33,947 nt of DNA from an uncultured Solimonas sp. (GCA_946478985.1 CAMLDZ010000025.1:1-33947); one strand, 5' to 3'. Shown: positions 16,809-24,989, numbered from the stretch's first letter. Made by a program: numbers and translations. Notes: generated by a model from the letters alone, not told the origin.

Positions 16809-18560
16809 CTATGTCACCACTCCGCCGGCGCGCATGAAATGCTCCAGCGTGCGCGGCGGGATGTCGGCGACGCTGACGAACACCAGGCCGTCGAGCGTGC
16901 CGCCGAAACTTTCGTCGACATTGAAGCCGGCGAAACGGCCATTGAGTTCCAGGTAGTGCCGTACCAGCACCGGCAGGCCGGGCCCGCGCTCCAGCTTGGA
17001 GATCGCGCGCGACAGCAGCTTGGGATCGGCCAGCGCCGAGATGACGTTGCGATGCGCCTCCGGCTGGCGCGCCTCGTCGAGCGGGTGCAGGGGCTGGATC
17101 AGCGCCTGCAGCTGGCGATCGGCGTGATGGCGGCTCAGCGCGCCGGCAATCATCCGCCGCGCGGCGACGCTGTAGCTGGGGCTGATGCTGACCGGCCCGA
17201 ACAGGTAGCGGATGCGCGGCTCGCGCGCCAGCACCGCGGCGATGCCGCCCCACAGCAGGCGCAGCGGCTGGAAGCTCCTCTGCCAGTCCGGCGCGACGAA
17301 CGAACGGCCCAGCTCGACCGCGCAGCCGATGTGCTCGACCAGGCGTTCGTCGTAGCGGAACAGCGTGCGCGTGTAGAGCCCGTCGACGCCCTGGCGGCGG
17401 ACGATGCGCTCGGTGAAGCCGAAGCGATAGGCGCCGACGATCTGGCGCCGCTGCGGATGCCAGAGGAACAGATGCTCGTAATGCTTATCGAAGCGGTCGA
17501 GATCGCGGCTCATGCCGCTGCCTTCCTGCAGCTCGCGAAAGCTCGCCTCGCGCAGGCGGCCGATCTCGTCGAGCAGCGTCGGCATCCGCGACGCCGGCGC
17601 CAGATACAGCTCGAACTCGCCGGCCTGCAGCAGCCGGTAGGCGCCGAGCTCGGCGATTTCCGCCGCCAGCAGTCCGGGATCGGCCGCCGGCGCCAGTGGC
17701 GCCAGCGGCCGCGGCGCGGGACCGCGGCAGGCGCGATCGACGCCCAGCGAATAGGTCAGCACGCGCAGGTAATCGGCCTGCGCCGATTCCGGAATGCGCT
17801 GCAGTTCGGCCGCCGGCAGCCTGGGCCCGATGCGCAGGCCGATGCTATGCCCCTTGAGCGCGAGCAGATCGCGCGCCAGCAGCGCCGTGCGCAGGCGCGG
17901 ATTGAGGGTGCCGGCGGCCAGCGAGCGCCAGCGCGGCCGGCCTTCGACGAAGATCGGCAGGGTCGGCGCGCCGGTGCGGCGAGCCAGCGTGGCGATGCTC
18001 GCCGACCACGGCGGATCGCTGATCTGCCGCGTCGACCAGTCGATGCGGCTGACCTCGCCGGCCGGAAACACCACCAGCGCGCCGCCGTCCTTGAGGTGAC
18101 GCAGCGCCTCGCGAATGCTGCGGCCGTTGACGCCGTTGTTGAACACGTCGACCGGAATCACCAGCGGCGCCAGCTCGGGCAAGGTCTGCAGCAGCATGTT
18201 GGCGAGCAGGCGCAGATCCGGGCGGCGGCGCAGCAGCAGGTCCGCCAGTGCCAGGCCCTCGGCGGCGCCGTAAGGATGGTTGGCGACGATCAGCAGCGGG
18301 CCACGCTCGGGAATGTCGTCGAGCGTGCCGGCGGCCAGGTGATGCGAGATGCCCATCGCCGACAGCGCGTAGCGGACGAAGCCGGCGGGGCTGGCGTCCT
18401 GCGGGCGGCGGCGGTAATGCGTTTCCAGCCGGCTCAGGCCGGTGGCGACGTCGAGCAGCGACGCCGCCCAGGCCAGGCCGCGCGGGCGCGGCAGGCCGAT
18501 GGTCGAGGTCGACCTGGCGGACGGCGCCGGCGTTGGCTCGGGCTTGGGTGTCAGATCCAT
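16809..18560 (-). CDS. OlsF-like fused PlsC acyltransferase/GNAT protein
   Basis: A 583-residue two-domain protein. Residues about 60-290 form a PlsC-like glycerolipid acyltransferase: IVANHPYGAAEG (92-102) is the HPxGxxD-type active-site block and FPAGEVSR (165-172) the substrate-binding block. Residues about 320-580 resemble the OlsB/hemolysin-type N-acyltransferase (GAYRLL, YLAP, REASFREL, IVGAYRFGF, VELGRSFV). This order matches OlsF, the bifunctional ornithine-lipid synthase, which N-acylates ornithine and then O-acylates the product. Oddly, the usual catalytic-block Asp is Glu (position 101). The start ATG 18558-18560 has GAGGTG. It heads a leftward group with the acyl-CoA synthetase and faces the AraC gene across 220 bases. 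The actual amino-acid substrate is inference. Confidence 0.8.
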   Translation of the reverse strand: MDLTPKPEPTPAPSARSTSTIGLPRPRGLAWAASLLDVATGLSRLETHYRRRPQDASPAGFVRYALSAMGISHHLAAGTLDDIPERGPLLIVANHPYGAAEGLALADLLLRRRPDLRLLANMLLQTLPELAPLVIPVDVFNNGVNGRSIREALRHLKDGGALVVFPAGEVSRIDWSTRQISDPPWSASIATLARRTGAPTLPIFVEGRPRWRSLAAGTLNPRLRTALLARDLLALKGHSIGLRIGPRLPAAELQRIPESAQADYLRVLTYSLGVDRACRGPAPRPLAPLAPAADPGLLAAEIAELGAYRLLQAGEFELYLAPASRMPTLLDEIGRLREASFRELQEGSGMSRDLDRFDKHYEHLFLWHPQRRQIVGAYRFGFTERIVRRQGVDGLYTRTLFRYDERLVEHIGCAVELGRSFVAPDWQRSFQPLRLLWGGIAAVLAREPRIRYLFGPVSISPSYSVAARRMIAGALSRHHADRQLQALIQPLHPLDEARQPEAHRNVISALADPKLLSRAISKLERGPGLPVLVRHYLELNGRFAGFNVDESFGGTLDGLVFVSVADIPPRTLEHFMRAGGVVT

Positions 18561-18780
18561 CCGGCACCTCTTCGTTCTTGGTATGGGATCGCGGCATTCC
18601 GGCGCGCGGTCACTGAGTGCGGGCCGATTATAGGCAGCGGCGACGGCGTCGCGTGCGCCGACCGCGTCCGGCTTGGCGCTAAACTGCGCGCCGAGCACCT
18701 CCGCCACGCGACGAGACCGGACCCTCATCCCCGATGCGCGCCGTCTTTGAGCCAGCCACCGGCTCGCGGGTTCCATACCC

Positions 18781-19701
18781 GTGAGCGCCCTCGTCGACCG
18801 TGATCTGGCGGACCGCAGCGAAGCCGCACGCGAGGCGCTGCTGGCCACCGTGTTCGCCGCCCATCCGCTGCAGGTGACGATCGTCTCGGCGCCCGACTAC
18901 TGCGGGCGCTGGTTCGAGAACGAGCCGGCCACGCCGCAAGGCAGCTTTCATCTGATCGATCGCGGCCGCTGCTGGGTGTGCTGCGCCAGCTTCGACGCGC
19001 CGCTGCTGCTGCAGGCCGGCGATCTGATCGTCTTCACGCGCGGCGCCGCCCATACCCTGCGCGGCCGGCTCGACCATGAAGCAGACCCGCCGGCCGACGA
19101 CTACAGCACGCTGGTATGCGGCGAATTCCATTTCAGCTCGGAGAGCCGCAATCCGCTGCTGGCGGCGCTGCCCGACGCTTTCGTGGTCCGCGCCGCCGAC
19201 AGCGGCTCGACGTTCCGCGAACTGGCGCAACTGCTGTCAGACTGCGCGCGGCGGCGCCTGCCCGGCCAGCAGGCGATTCTCGACAAGCTCGCCGACAGCC
19301 TGTTCGTGATGGCGGTCTGCACCTACGCCGCGCAATCGGCCGAGCAGCGCGGCCTGCTCGCCGCGCTGGCCGATCCGCGGCTGGCCAAGGCGCTGTCGGC
19401 GATGCACCTGGCGCCCGGCAGGCCCTGGCGCGTCGAAACCCTGGCGCAGATCGCCGGCATGTCGCGCACCGCGTTCTCGCTGGAATTCACGCGGCTGCTC
19501 GACATCAGCCCGTTCCAGTACCTGACGCAGTGGCGCATCGCCGAGGCACGCCGCCTGCTGCGCGACCGCCGGCTGTCGGTGGCGGCCATCGCCGAGCAGC
19601 TGGGCTACCAGAGCGAGGCGGCGTTCCGGCGCACGTTCAAACGGGTGGAAGGCGTGGGCCCCGGACAGCTGCGCAGGAGCGGAGCGAACGAACGGGCATG
19701 A
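18781..19701 (+). CDS. AraC-family regulator with N-terminal cupin domain
   Basis: A 306-residue regulator. The N-terminal half (about 25-190) is a cupin-like sensor with LLLQAGDLIVFTRGAAHTL. The C-terminal two helix-turn-helix motifs cover about 205-300: WRVETLAQIAGMSRTAFSLEF and LSVAAIAEQLGYQSEAAFRRTFKR. The arrangement fits the AraC/cupin_6 group. The only reasonable start is GTG 18781, with a weak ribosome site; an upstream ATG at 18733 runs in another frame and stops at once. It is divergent from the OlsF-like gene across 220 bases (18561-18780), where no clear operator was seen, so it may control that lipid operon. It could instead control the trio downstream, but 167 bases of AT-rich spacer separate them. 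Confidence 0.9.
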   Translation: MSALVDRDLADRSEAAREALLATVFAAHPLQVTIVSAPDYCGRWFENEPATPQGSFHLIDRGRCWVCCASFDAPLLLQAGDLIVFTRGAAHTLRGRLDHEADPPADDYSTLVCGEFHFSSESRNPLLAALPDAFVVRAADSGSTFRELAQLLSDCARRRLPGQQAILDKLADSLFVMAVCTYAAQSAEQRGLLAALADPRLAKALSAMHLAPGRPWRVETLAQIAGMSRTAFSLEFTRLLDISPFQYLTQWRIAEARRLLRDRRLSVAAIAEQLGYQSEAAFRRTFKRVEGVGPGQLRRSGANERA

Positions 19702-19868
19702 ACGCGGTGCAATCGCGGATGGGCAGCTGCACGCCGGCCTTCTAGCCTGTGCTGACGGCAAAGGACTACAGACGCTTTGGAAAATAATGAAAACAGAGAA
19801 AATTCATTCAGCGCAGAGACATAGCGGGGCTGCGAGGATGCCGCGGCATTTGATCGACGCAAACTCCC

Positions 19869-20321
19869 ATGATGTTTGACCGCCTGCGGCGGCTGATGGA
19901 CAGCCCCCTGGGCGCGGTCCTCGGCGGCGCCGCCTATGGAAGCTGGGCCATCGTCGCCAACAGCTCAGCCGGCAGCGCTGCGGCGCTGCGCATCGGCGCC
20001 GCGCATTTCGCCATGAGCACCGGCCTGACGCTGGCCGGCGTTGCCGTGATGAATCGACTGTTCGCGCTGGCGCGGCGCCCGGAAGCCGGTGCCGGGCTGG
20101 CCTTCTGCGGTTCGATGGCACTGACCTATACGCTGCTGATCAGCGTGCACACCGCCCTGCATACGCCGCAGCTGCTGCTGACGCTGGCGCCCGGCTTCAT
20201 TCCCACCGTATCGTTCTGCACGCTGTACTCGCTGCTGCTGTTGCGCCATGCGCGCCAGCAGCGCAGCGCGCCGCCCCCCTTGCCCGAGGTACGCGATGAA
20301 ATCCCGTCCGTCCTTCGCTGA
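19869..20321 (+). CDS. Uncharacterised membrane protein, about four helices
   Basis: A 150-residue protein I do not recognise. Hydrophobic stretches near 14-32, 40-60, 78-98 and 105-125 suggest four membrane helices in the inner membrane, with a basic, proline-rich tail in the cytoplasm. A conserved-looking HTALHTP loop sits between helices 3 and 4. The frame starts ATGATG without a good ribosome site, so the start is provisional. It begins after a 167-base AT-rich spacer (19702-19868) and overlaps the DinB-like gene by 26 bases, indicating translational coupling. The trio's joint function is unknown. Confidence 0.7.
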   Translation: MMFDRLRRLMDSPLGAVLGGAAYGSWAIVANSSAGSAAALRIGAAHFAMSTGLTLAGVAVMNRLFALARRPEAGAGLAFCGSMALTYTLLISVHTALHTPQLLLTLAPGFIPTVSFCTLYSLLLLRHARQQRSAPPPLPEVRDEIPSVLR

Positions 20322-20814
20322 GCTGATCGCCTTCAACATCGCGGTGATCGCGCAGGCGCAGGCGCTGGTGGAGGCCTACCGCTCGCGCGCCGGCGCCTTC
20401 GGCGCCCATGTCGGCCCGCATCTGCGCCACGTCATCGAGCATTACGAGTCCCTGCTGCAGCGCGAGCCCGGCGCCCTGGTCGACTACGACCACCGCGCCC
20501 GCGACCGCGAGGTCGAGCAGCTGCCGGAGCGCGCAGCCGAACGGCTCGCCGGCATCGTCGCGCTGCTGCAGGCGCTGAACGCGCGACCCGCCAATGAAGC
20601 GGTGTCGGTGGGCCTGGCGATCGGCACCCAGGGCGAGAACTTCTACCTGAGCCCCTCGACGCTGGCGCGCGAGCTGAACTTCGTCGCCAGCCACGCGATT
20701 CACCACTACGCGATCATCAAGCCGGTGGTCGCCGCCGCCGGCATCGCCATTCCCGGCGAATTCGGCAAGGCGCCGGAAACGATCCGCCACGAGCGCCTGC
20801 AATGGGCGACCTGA
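20296..20814 (+). CDS. DinB-like (four-helix) protein
   Basis: A 172-residue helical protein. It has HLRHVIEHYESLL (about 40-52) and FVASHAIHHYAII near 130-142, the spaced histidines expected for the metal site of DinB/YfiT-like four-helix bundles, a group that includes thiol-dependent transferases and metal-dependent hydrolases. The remainder is poorly recognisable, so the family assignment is moderate. ATG 20296 has GAGGT 6 bases upstream; an earlier in-frame ATG at 20248 lies well inside the preceding gene. It overlaps the preceding gene by 26 bases and the ATP-grasp gene by 13 bases, so the three are surely one operon. A thiol- or metal-linked activity cooperating with the ligase is inference. 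Confidence 0.7.
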   Translation: MKSRPSFAELIAFNIAVIAQAQALVEAYRSRAGAFGAHVGPHLRHVIEHYESLLQREPGALVDYDHRARDREVEQLPERAAERLAGIVALLQALNARPANEAVSVGLAIGTQGENFYLSPSTLARELNFVASHAIHHYAIIKPVVAAAGIAIPGEFGKAPETIRHERLQWAT

Positions 20815-21908
20815 GCGCACCGCTGCCGCCAGCCGCGCCCTACCGACCGCCGCTGTCGCTGCGCCTGGCGATCCGCTGGCAGCGCTTGCGGCGCTGGGAG
20901 TTCTGGCCGGCCTGGCTGTTCTACATCCCGGTGGTCGCCTACATCCTGTGGCTGGGTCTGCGCTACCGGCGGCCCACCGCCTTCACTGCCGCCAATCCGG
21001 CCTTCGAATCCGGCGGCGTGGTCGGCGAGAGCAAGGCCGTTGCGCTCGGCGCACTGATGCAGCTCGCGCCGGATACGGTCGCCGCGTTCGAATTCCTGGC
21101 CTTCACGCAGCCGCTGGCGATGCGCGTGGCCCAGGCGCAGGCCTTCGTTGCCGCCGGCCCCGGCTATCCGGTGGTGCTCAAGCCCAACATCGGCTCGCGC
21201 GGCCGCGGCGTGGCGGTGATCCGCGACGAGGCGGCGCTGGAGCGTTACCTCGCGCAGGCGCCGGGTGACGTGCTGGTGCAGCGCTACGTTTCCGGCGAGG
21301 AGTTCGGCGTGTTCGCCTGGCGAGAGCCGGACAGCGGCGCGGTGCAGATCTACTCGATCACCCACAAATGCTTCCCCGTCGTCATCGGCGACGGCCGCAG
21401 CACGCTGGCCGAACTGATCGCCGCCGACGCCCGCGCCCGCCTGATCGCGCCGTTGCTGTGGCGGCGCTTTGCGACGCGGCTGCAGCAGATCCCCACGGCC
21501 GGCGAGCGCCTGCCGCTGGTCGAGATCGGCGCGCACTGCCGCGGCTCGCTGTTCCTCGACGCCTCGCATCTGGGCAGCGACGAACTGCTGCACACCATCA
21601 CGCGCATCTTCGACGCGATCGACGGCTTCCACTTCGGCCGCCTGGACCTGCGCTGCCCTTCGGAAGCGGCGCTGCGCAGCGGCCAGGGGCTGCGTGTGCT
21701 CGAAGTCAACGGCGTCACCGCCGAGGCGGCGCATGTCTACCACCCGGACACGCCGCTGTGGCGCGGCTACGCCTCGTTCTTCCGGCAGTGGCGGATGGCG
21801 TTCGCGATCGGCGACGCGCAGGCCCGCCGCGGCGCGGCGACGACCGGCCCGTTCGAGTTGCTGCGCCGCTTCCGCGAGGATCTGCGCCGCGGCGAGCAGT
21901 GGTTCTGA
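20802..21908 (+). CDS. Membrane-anchored ATP-grasp ligase of unknown substrate
   Basis: A 368-residue protein. An N-terminal amphipathic/basic section with WEFWPAWLFYIPVVAYILW leads into one membrane helix (about 36-53), then a FTAANP block and GGVVGESK (71-78). An ATP-grasp core follows: VVLKPNIGSRGRG (124-136) with Lys127, the acidic pair region FGRLDLR (Asp282) and EVNGVTAEA (301-309), like the EVN motif of D-alanine ligases and carboxylate-amine ligases. It probably forms an amide or peptide bond with ATP at the inner face of the cytoplasmic membrane. Substrate-specific residues are not recognisable, and it is clearly not Ddl itself. ATG 20802 overlaps the DinB-like gene by 13 bases. The 113 bases after it are non-coding. 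Confidence 0.82.
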   Translation: MGDLSAPLPPAAPYRPPLSLRLAIRWQRLRRWEFWPAWLFYIPVVAYILWLGLRYRRPTAFTAANPAFESGGVVGESKAVALGALMQLAPDTVAAFEFLAFTQPLAMRVAQAQAFVAAGPGYPVVLKPNIGSRGRGVAVIRDEAALERYLAQAPGDVLVQRYVSGEEFGVFAWREPDSGAVQIYSITHKCFPVVIGDGRSTLAELIAADARARLIAPLLWRRFATRLQQIPTAGERLPLVEIGAHCRGSLFLDASHLGSDELLHTITRIFDAIDGFHFGRLDLRCPSEAALRSGQGLRVLEVNGVTAEAAHVYHPDTPLWRGYASFFRQWRMAFAIGDAQARRGAATTGPFELLRRFREDLRRGEQWF

Positions 21909-21991
21909 GCGCGGGCGGCCGGCGGCAGCGCTGAACGATCGCGCATAAAGCGCGTCCGCATCGCGCTGGTGCCGCGGCGGCAGCCCGCTAC

Positions 21992-22007
21992 GATGGAGGC
22001 CTCCATC
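21992..22007. promoter_or_regulatory. 16-bp perfect palindrome upstream of the YHS gene
   Basis: GATGGAGGCCTCCATC is a perfect dyad ending 14 bases before the YHS start codon at 22022. A ribosome site (GGAG) lies just after it. The position suits an operator or a leader hairpin that could hide translation signals; the sequence does not say which. It may be chance in G+C-rich DNA, though a 16-bp perfect dyad is uncommon. Confidence 0.35.
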
Positions 22008-22021
22008 AGCCGGAGCCGCTC

Positions 22022-22471
22022 ATGCCCGCCCTCATCCGCTACTGCCTCGCCGCCGCGCTGCTGCTGATCGCGCCGCTGGCGCCGGCGGCGACGCTCAACA
22101 CCACGACCTTCGGCCATCTGGCCGTCGACGGTTACGACGTCGTCGCCTACCACACCGAACACAAGGCGGTGAAAGGCCTGCGCGAGTTCCGCCAGACCTG
22201 GCAGGGCGCGATCTGGCAGTTCGCCTCGGCGGCGCACCAGAAGCAGTTCGCCGCCGACCCGGCGCGCTACGCGCCGCAGTACGGCGGCTATTGCGCCTAC
22301 GCGGTCGGCGCCAAGAACGAGCTGGTCGATATCGACCCCGAAGCGTTCACGCTGGTCGGCGACAAGCTCTATCTCAACTACTCCAAGAAAGTGCAGACGC
22401 TGTGGGAGGCCGACCGCACGCATTACATCGAGGCCGGCGACCGCAACTGGCCGGCGCTGAGCAAGCCTTAA
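22022..22471 (+). CDS. Secreted YHS-domain protein
   Basis: A 149-residue protein with a clear signal peptide (hydrophobic 7-18, likely cleavage after APAA), so probably periplasmic. The mature part is a YHS-like domain: VDGYDVVAYH, WQGAIWQFASAAHQKQF, DPARYAPQYGGYCAYAV. YHS domains are thought to bind metals; here one Cys is in the GGYCAY motif where some relatives carry selenocysteine. The start is supported by GGAG. It lies 19 bases before the DoxX-like gene with the same orientation, a pairing that suggests a shared periplasm/membrane role, perhaps in redox or metal handling (inference). Confidence 0.85.
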   Translation: MPALIRYCLAAALLLIAPLAPAATLNTTTFGHLAVDGYDVVAYHTEHKAVKGLREFRQTWQGAIWQFASAAHQKQFAADPARYAPQYGGYCAYAVGAKNELVDIDPEAFTLVGDKLYLNYSKKVQTLWEADRTHYIEAGDRNWPALSKP

Positions 22472-22490
22472 GCAGGAAAGGGGAATCGCC

Positions 22491-22967
22491 ATGGACTTCA
22501 TCCGCCGCCACGGCCACTGGCTGCCGACCGCCTACATCGCCTTCGTGTTCGTGCAATCGCTGTTCTTCAAGTTCACGGACTCGCCGGAGACGCGCTACAT
22601 CTTCGAAGGCAAGCTCGACCCCTGGGCCGCCAGCCTGGGCTTCGCCGGCGTGTTTGCGCCCGGCGGCATTTTCAGCGCGCATGTCGTCGGCAGCGCCGAG
22701 CTGCTGGCCTCGCTGCTGCTGATCGCCGGCGCGCTGCTGCCGCGGCGGCGCGTCGTCCAGGGCCTGGGCGCGCTGCTGGCGCTGGCCGTCATCAGCGGCG
22801 CGATCTTCTTCCACCTGTTCACGCCGCTGGGCGTCGCCGTGGTCAACGCCGACGGCAGCAGCGACGGCGGCGAGCTGTTCACGCTGGCCTGCGGCGTCTG
22901 GCTGATGGCGGCGCTGCTGCTGTGGCTGCGCCGCGCCGATCTGCTGCGCCTGCTCGGACGCCGCTGA
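22491..22967 (+). CDS. DoxX-like membrane protein
   Basis: A 158-residue, four-helix inner-membrane protein. Helices lie at about 11-27, 62-82, 88-107 and 128-147. The pattern YIAFVFVQSLFFKFTDSPET, with a charged break after helix 1 and SAELLASLLLIAGALLPRRR, is typical of the DoxX superfamily, whose members interact with redox enzymes or quinones. Function here is unknown. The ribosome site AAAGGGGA precedes ATG 22491. It follows the YHS gene by 19 bases and probably shares its transcript. A short palindrome CGCTGCGCAGCG sits just after the stop but has no T-run, so I do not call it a terminator. Confidence 0.8.
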   Translation: MDFIRRHGHWLPTAYIAFVFVQSLFFKFTDSPETRYIFEGKLDPWAASLGFAGVFAPGGIFSAHVVGSAELLASLLLIAGALLPRRRVVQGLGALLALAVISGAIFFHLFTPLGVAVVNADGSSDGGELFTLACGVWLMAALLLWLRRADLLRLLGRR

Positions 22968-23069
22968 GCGCTGCGCAGCGGCGCCGCGCATCGCGCTGGT
23001 TACTTACTGTCACAAGCGCTTACGCGGCGGTAGCAGCCGGCCCGCCGCGGTCGTTCACGATCTGCCGTC

Positions 23070-24083
23070 ATGAAGATTGCCGACATGACCCGCAGAGCAC
23101 GGCGCCTTGGCACCGCATTCCCCCGCCGTCGCGCACTCGCGCCCGCCTCCCTGTTCGCCGCGATCGGCCTGGGAGCAAGCAGCGCGCAGGCCGTCGGGCC
23201 CGCCCCGCTCAAGGGCTACGCGCTGGCCGTGGCCGCGCAGGCCGACGACGCCGACTCGCGCTCCGGCGAGGTGGCGCTGGACCTGCCGCTGGGCACCCGC
23301 GGCTGGACTGCGCTGCGCTACAGCCGCCTGCACAGCGAGGCCGATGCGCAGGCTGCGGACGCCGCCGAGCCTGAGCCCGGCTCTGAGGCCGGATCTGGGG
23401 CCGCGCCTGGCGCCGCGCCGGAAGCAGGGCCGGCGCAGACGGCGGTCGATACCAGCGGCTTTGGCGTGGATGCCGGCATCCGTCTCGGCGCCATCGAGCT
23501 CGCCGCAGGCTACGCGCACCGCAAGGACGGCGCGCTCATCGAGCAGGAGGATCTGAGCGCCAGCCTGTCTTATCGCTGGCCGCGCGCGACGCTGGGCCTG
23601 GACCTGTTCCAGCGCTCTGCGCAGAGCGAGACGATGACCAGCGTAGAGCGCCGTCGCGGCGATCCTCTGAGCGTGCGCATCGTCGAGGACTTCGACGGCA
23701 GCGGCATCGGCCTGCATGGCAGCGCCGATCTGAGCGACAGGCTGCGAATATTCGCCTCCGGCATGCGCTACGACTACGACAGCGGCAGCAATCTCCCGGC
23801 ATTTCTGTTGCGCACGCGCCTGTCCGGTGTCACGCAGGATCAGGCGTTCCTGCAGGATTCGCTCGCCGCCGGTCTCAGCTACCAGTTCAAGGCCTGGACG
23901 CTGACGACCGACTACAGCCGCGACCGCGTGCTGGATACCGCGGAACGCCTGCAGACCCTGAGTGCGCGCATCGACCTGGCGCTCGGCGCGCACTGGCTCA
24001 TCTCGGCCTTCGGCGGCTACACCGATTCCGACCAGTGGCCGGGTGTCGGCTTCGGCGGCACGCAGATCAGCCTGCGCTGGTAG
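23070..24083 (+). CDS. Probable outer-membrane beta-barrel protein
   Basis: A 337-residue protein with a long basic N-terminus and a hydrophobic stretch ending SSAQA, a probable signal peptide. The mature chain alternates polar and hydrophobic residues in strand-sized blocks (GWTALRYSRL, FGVDAGIRLG, SASLSYRWP, GSADLSDRLRIFASGM, AAGLSYQFKAW) and ends in the aromatic ISLRW, as outer-membrane barrels do. A flexible Ala/Pro/Glu-rich insertion lies at about 92-122, likely a loop or linker. No family is recognised. ATG 23070 is the first start; ATG 23085 is an alternative. It converges on the sterol-desaturase-like gene with a 26-base gap. Confidence 0.75.
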   Translation: MKIADMTRRARRLGTAFPRRRALAPASLFAAIGLGASSAQAVGPAPLKGYALAVAAQADDADSRSGEVALDLPLGTRGWTALRYSRLHSEADAQAADAAEPEPGSEAGSGAAPGAAPEAGPAQTAVDTSGFGVDAGIRLGAIELAAGYAHRKDGALIEQEDLSASLSYRWPRATLGLDLFQRSAQSETMTSVERRRGDPLSVRIVEDFDGSGIGLHGSADLSDRLRIFASGMRYDYDSGSNLPAFLLRTRLSGVTQDQAFLQDSLAAGLSYQFKAWTLTTDYSRDRVLDTAERLQTLSARIDLALGAHWLISAFGGYTDSDQWPGVGFGGTQISLRW

Positions 24084-24095
24084 GCGCAGGCTGCC

Positions 24096-24108
24096 CGTGG
24101 CGGCCACG
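24096..24108. terminator. Weak hairpin between convergent genes
   Basis: The stem CGTGG/CCACG with a 3-base loop lies between the barrel gene stop and the end of the convergent hydroxylase gene. There is no long T-run, so intrinsic termination in both directions is only a possibility. Confidence 0.25.
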
Positions 24109-24109
24109 C

Positions 24110-24937
24110 TTATTGCGGCAGGAACAGCAGGCGCAGCCGCGCCCGCCAGCCGGCCGTGCGGCGCAGTTGCTTGTGCAGGTCCAGCCAGCCGCCGAACACG
24201 ATGCGCAGCGGATGATGGCCGCGATCGCCGTCGCTGAGGCCGTACTTCAATGCCTCATCAGCGGGCGCCTCGGCGAAGCTGCCGAACAGGCGGTCCCAGA
24301 CGATCAGCACGCCGCCGAAGTTGCGATCGATCAGCGCGGCGTTGCGCGCGTGATGGACGCGGTGATGGCTGGGCGTGTTGAACAGCCATTCGAGTGGTCC
24401 GAGCCGGCCGACCGCCTCGGTGTGCAGGAAGAACTGGTAGAGCAGGTTCAGCGAGAACGCCGCGAGCACCGCCGCCGCCGGCAGGCCCAGCCAGACCAGC
24501 GCCAGCAGGAACAGCCAGCTGCCGGACAGCAGATCGGTCCAGCCCAGACGATAGGCGGCGGAAAGATTGAAGCGCGTGGTCGAGTGATGCACGCCATGCG
24601 TGGCCCATAACCAGGCAATGCGGTGGCTGGCGCGATGAAACCAGTAGTAGATGAAATCGACCAGCAGCAACAGCGCCACGAAACCCCAGGCGCTGTCGAT
24701 ATCGATCTCCAGCAGGCGCCGCTCATGCACGTACAGGAACAGCGGCGCCAGCAACAGCGCCGTCAGCGGCCGGATCAGGCGATTGCCGAGCGCCACCGCC
24801 GTCGACGCCAGCGACTCGCGCCAGTCCCAGTCGCGGCCCTGGCGGCGCAGCCACAGCAGCTCGACGGCCACCAGCAGCACCAGCAACAGCACCGCCGGAC
24901 CGCGTTGCGAAAAATCGAAGTGAGAGAGCATCTGCAT
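24110..24937 (-). CDS. Sterol desaturase/fatty-acid hydroxylase family membrane protein
   Basis: A 275-residue inner-membrane protein of the di-iron hydroxylase superfamily. It has hydrophobic helices near 13-30, 52-68, 84-100 and 135-165. The histidine clusters FHRASH, THGVHHS and HHRVHH form the expected di-iron site. These enzymes hydroxylate or desaturate lipids such as sterols, fatty acids or carotenoids. The substrate is not readable. Start ATG 24935-24937 lacks a good ribosome site and ATG 24929-24931 is possible. It is the last of three leftward genes (EF-hand, repeat protein, hydroxylase); the gap to the repeat protein is 52 bases, so co-transcription is possible but not certain. Confidence 0.88.
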   Translation of the reverse strand: MQMLSHFDFSQRGPAVLLLVLLVAVELLWLRRQGRDWDWRESLASTAVALGNRLIRPLTALLLAPLFLYVHERRLLEIDIDSAWGFVALLLLVDFIYYWFHRASHRIAWLWATHGVHHSTTRFNLSAAYRLGWTDLLSGSWLFLLALVWLGLPAAAVLAAFSLNLLYQFFLHTEAVGRLGPLEWLFNTPSHHRVHHARNAALIDRNFGGVLIVWDRLFGSFAEAPADEALKYGLSDGDRGHHPLRIVFGGWLDLHKQLRRTAGWRARLRLLFLPQ

Positions 24938-24989
24938 CGTAAATCTCGTCGGTGGGCGGCCCGGCGCCGTGGCGCCGGGCCGCTGCGCC

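Noticed and set aside
16839..18803. 654-codon plus-strand frame opposite the OlsF-like gene
   Set aside because: No motifs, Arg/Gln-rich composition typical of antisense frames.
20802..21908. Assignment of the ATP-grasp protein as D-alanine-D-alanine ligase
   Set aside because: It has a membrane anchor and lacks the Ddl substrate motifs; only the ATP-grasp core is shared.
22969..22980. CGCTGCGCAGCG after the DoxX gene as a terminator
   Set aside because: No loop and no T-run; likely chance in G+C-rich sequence.
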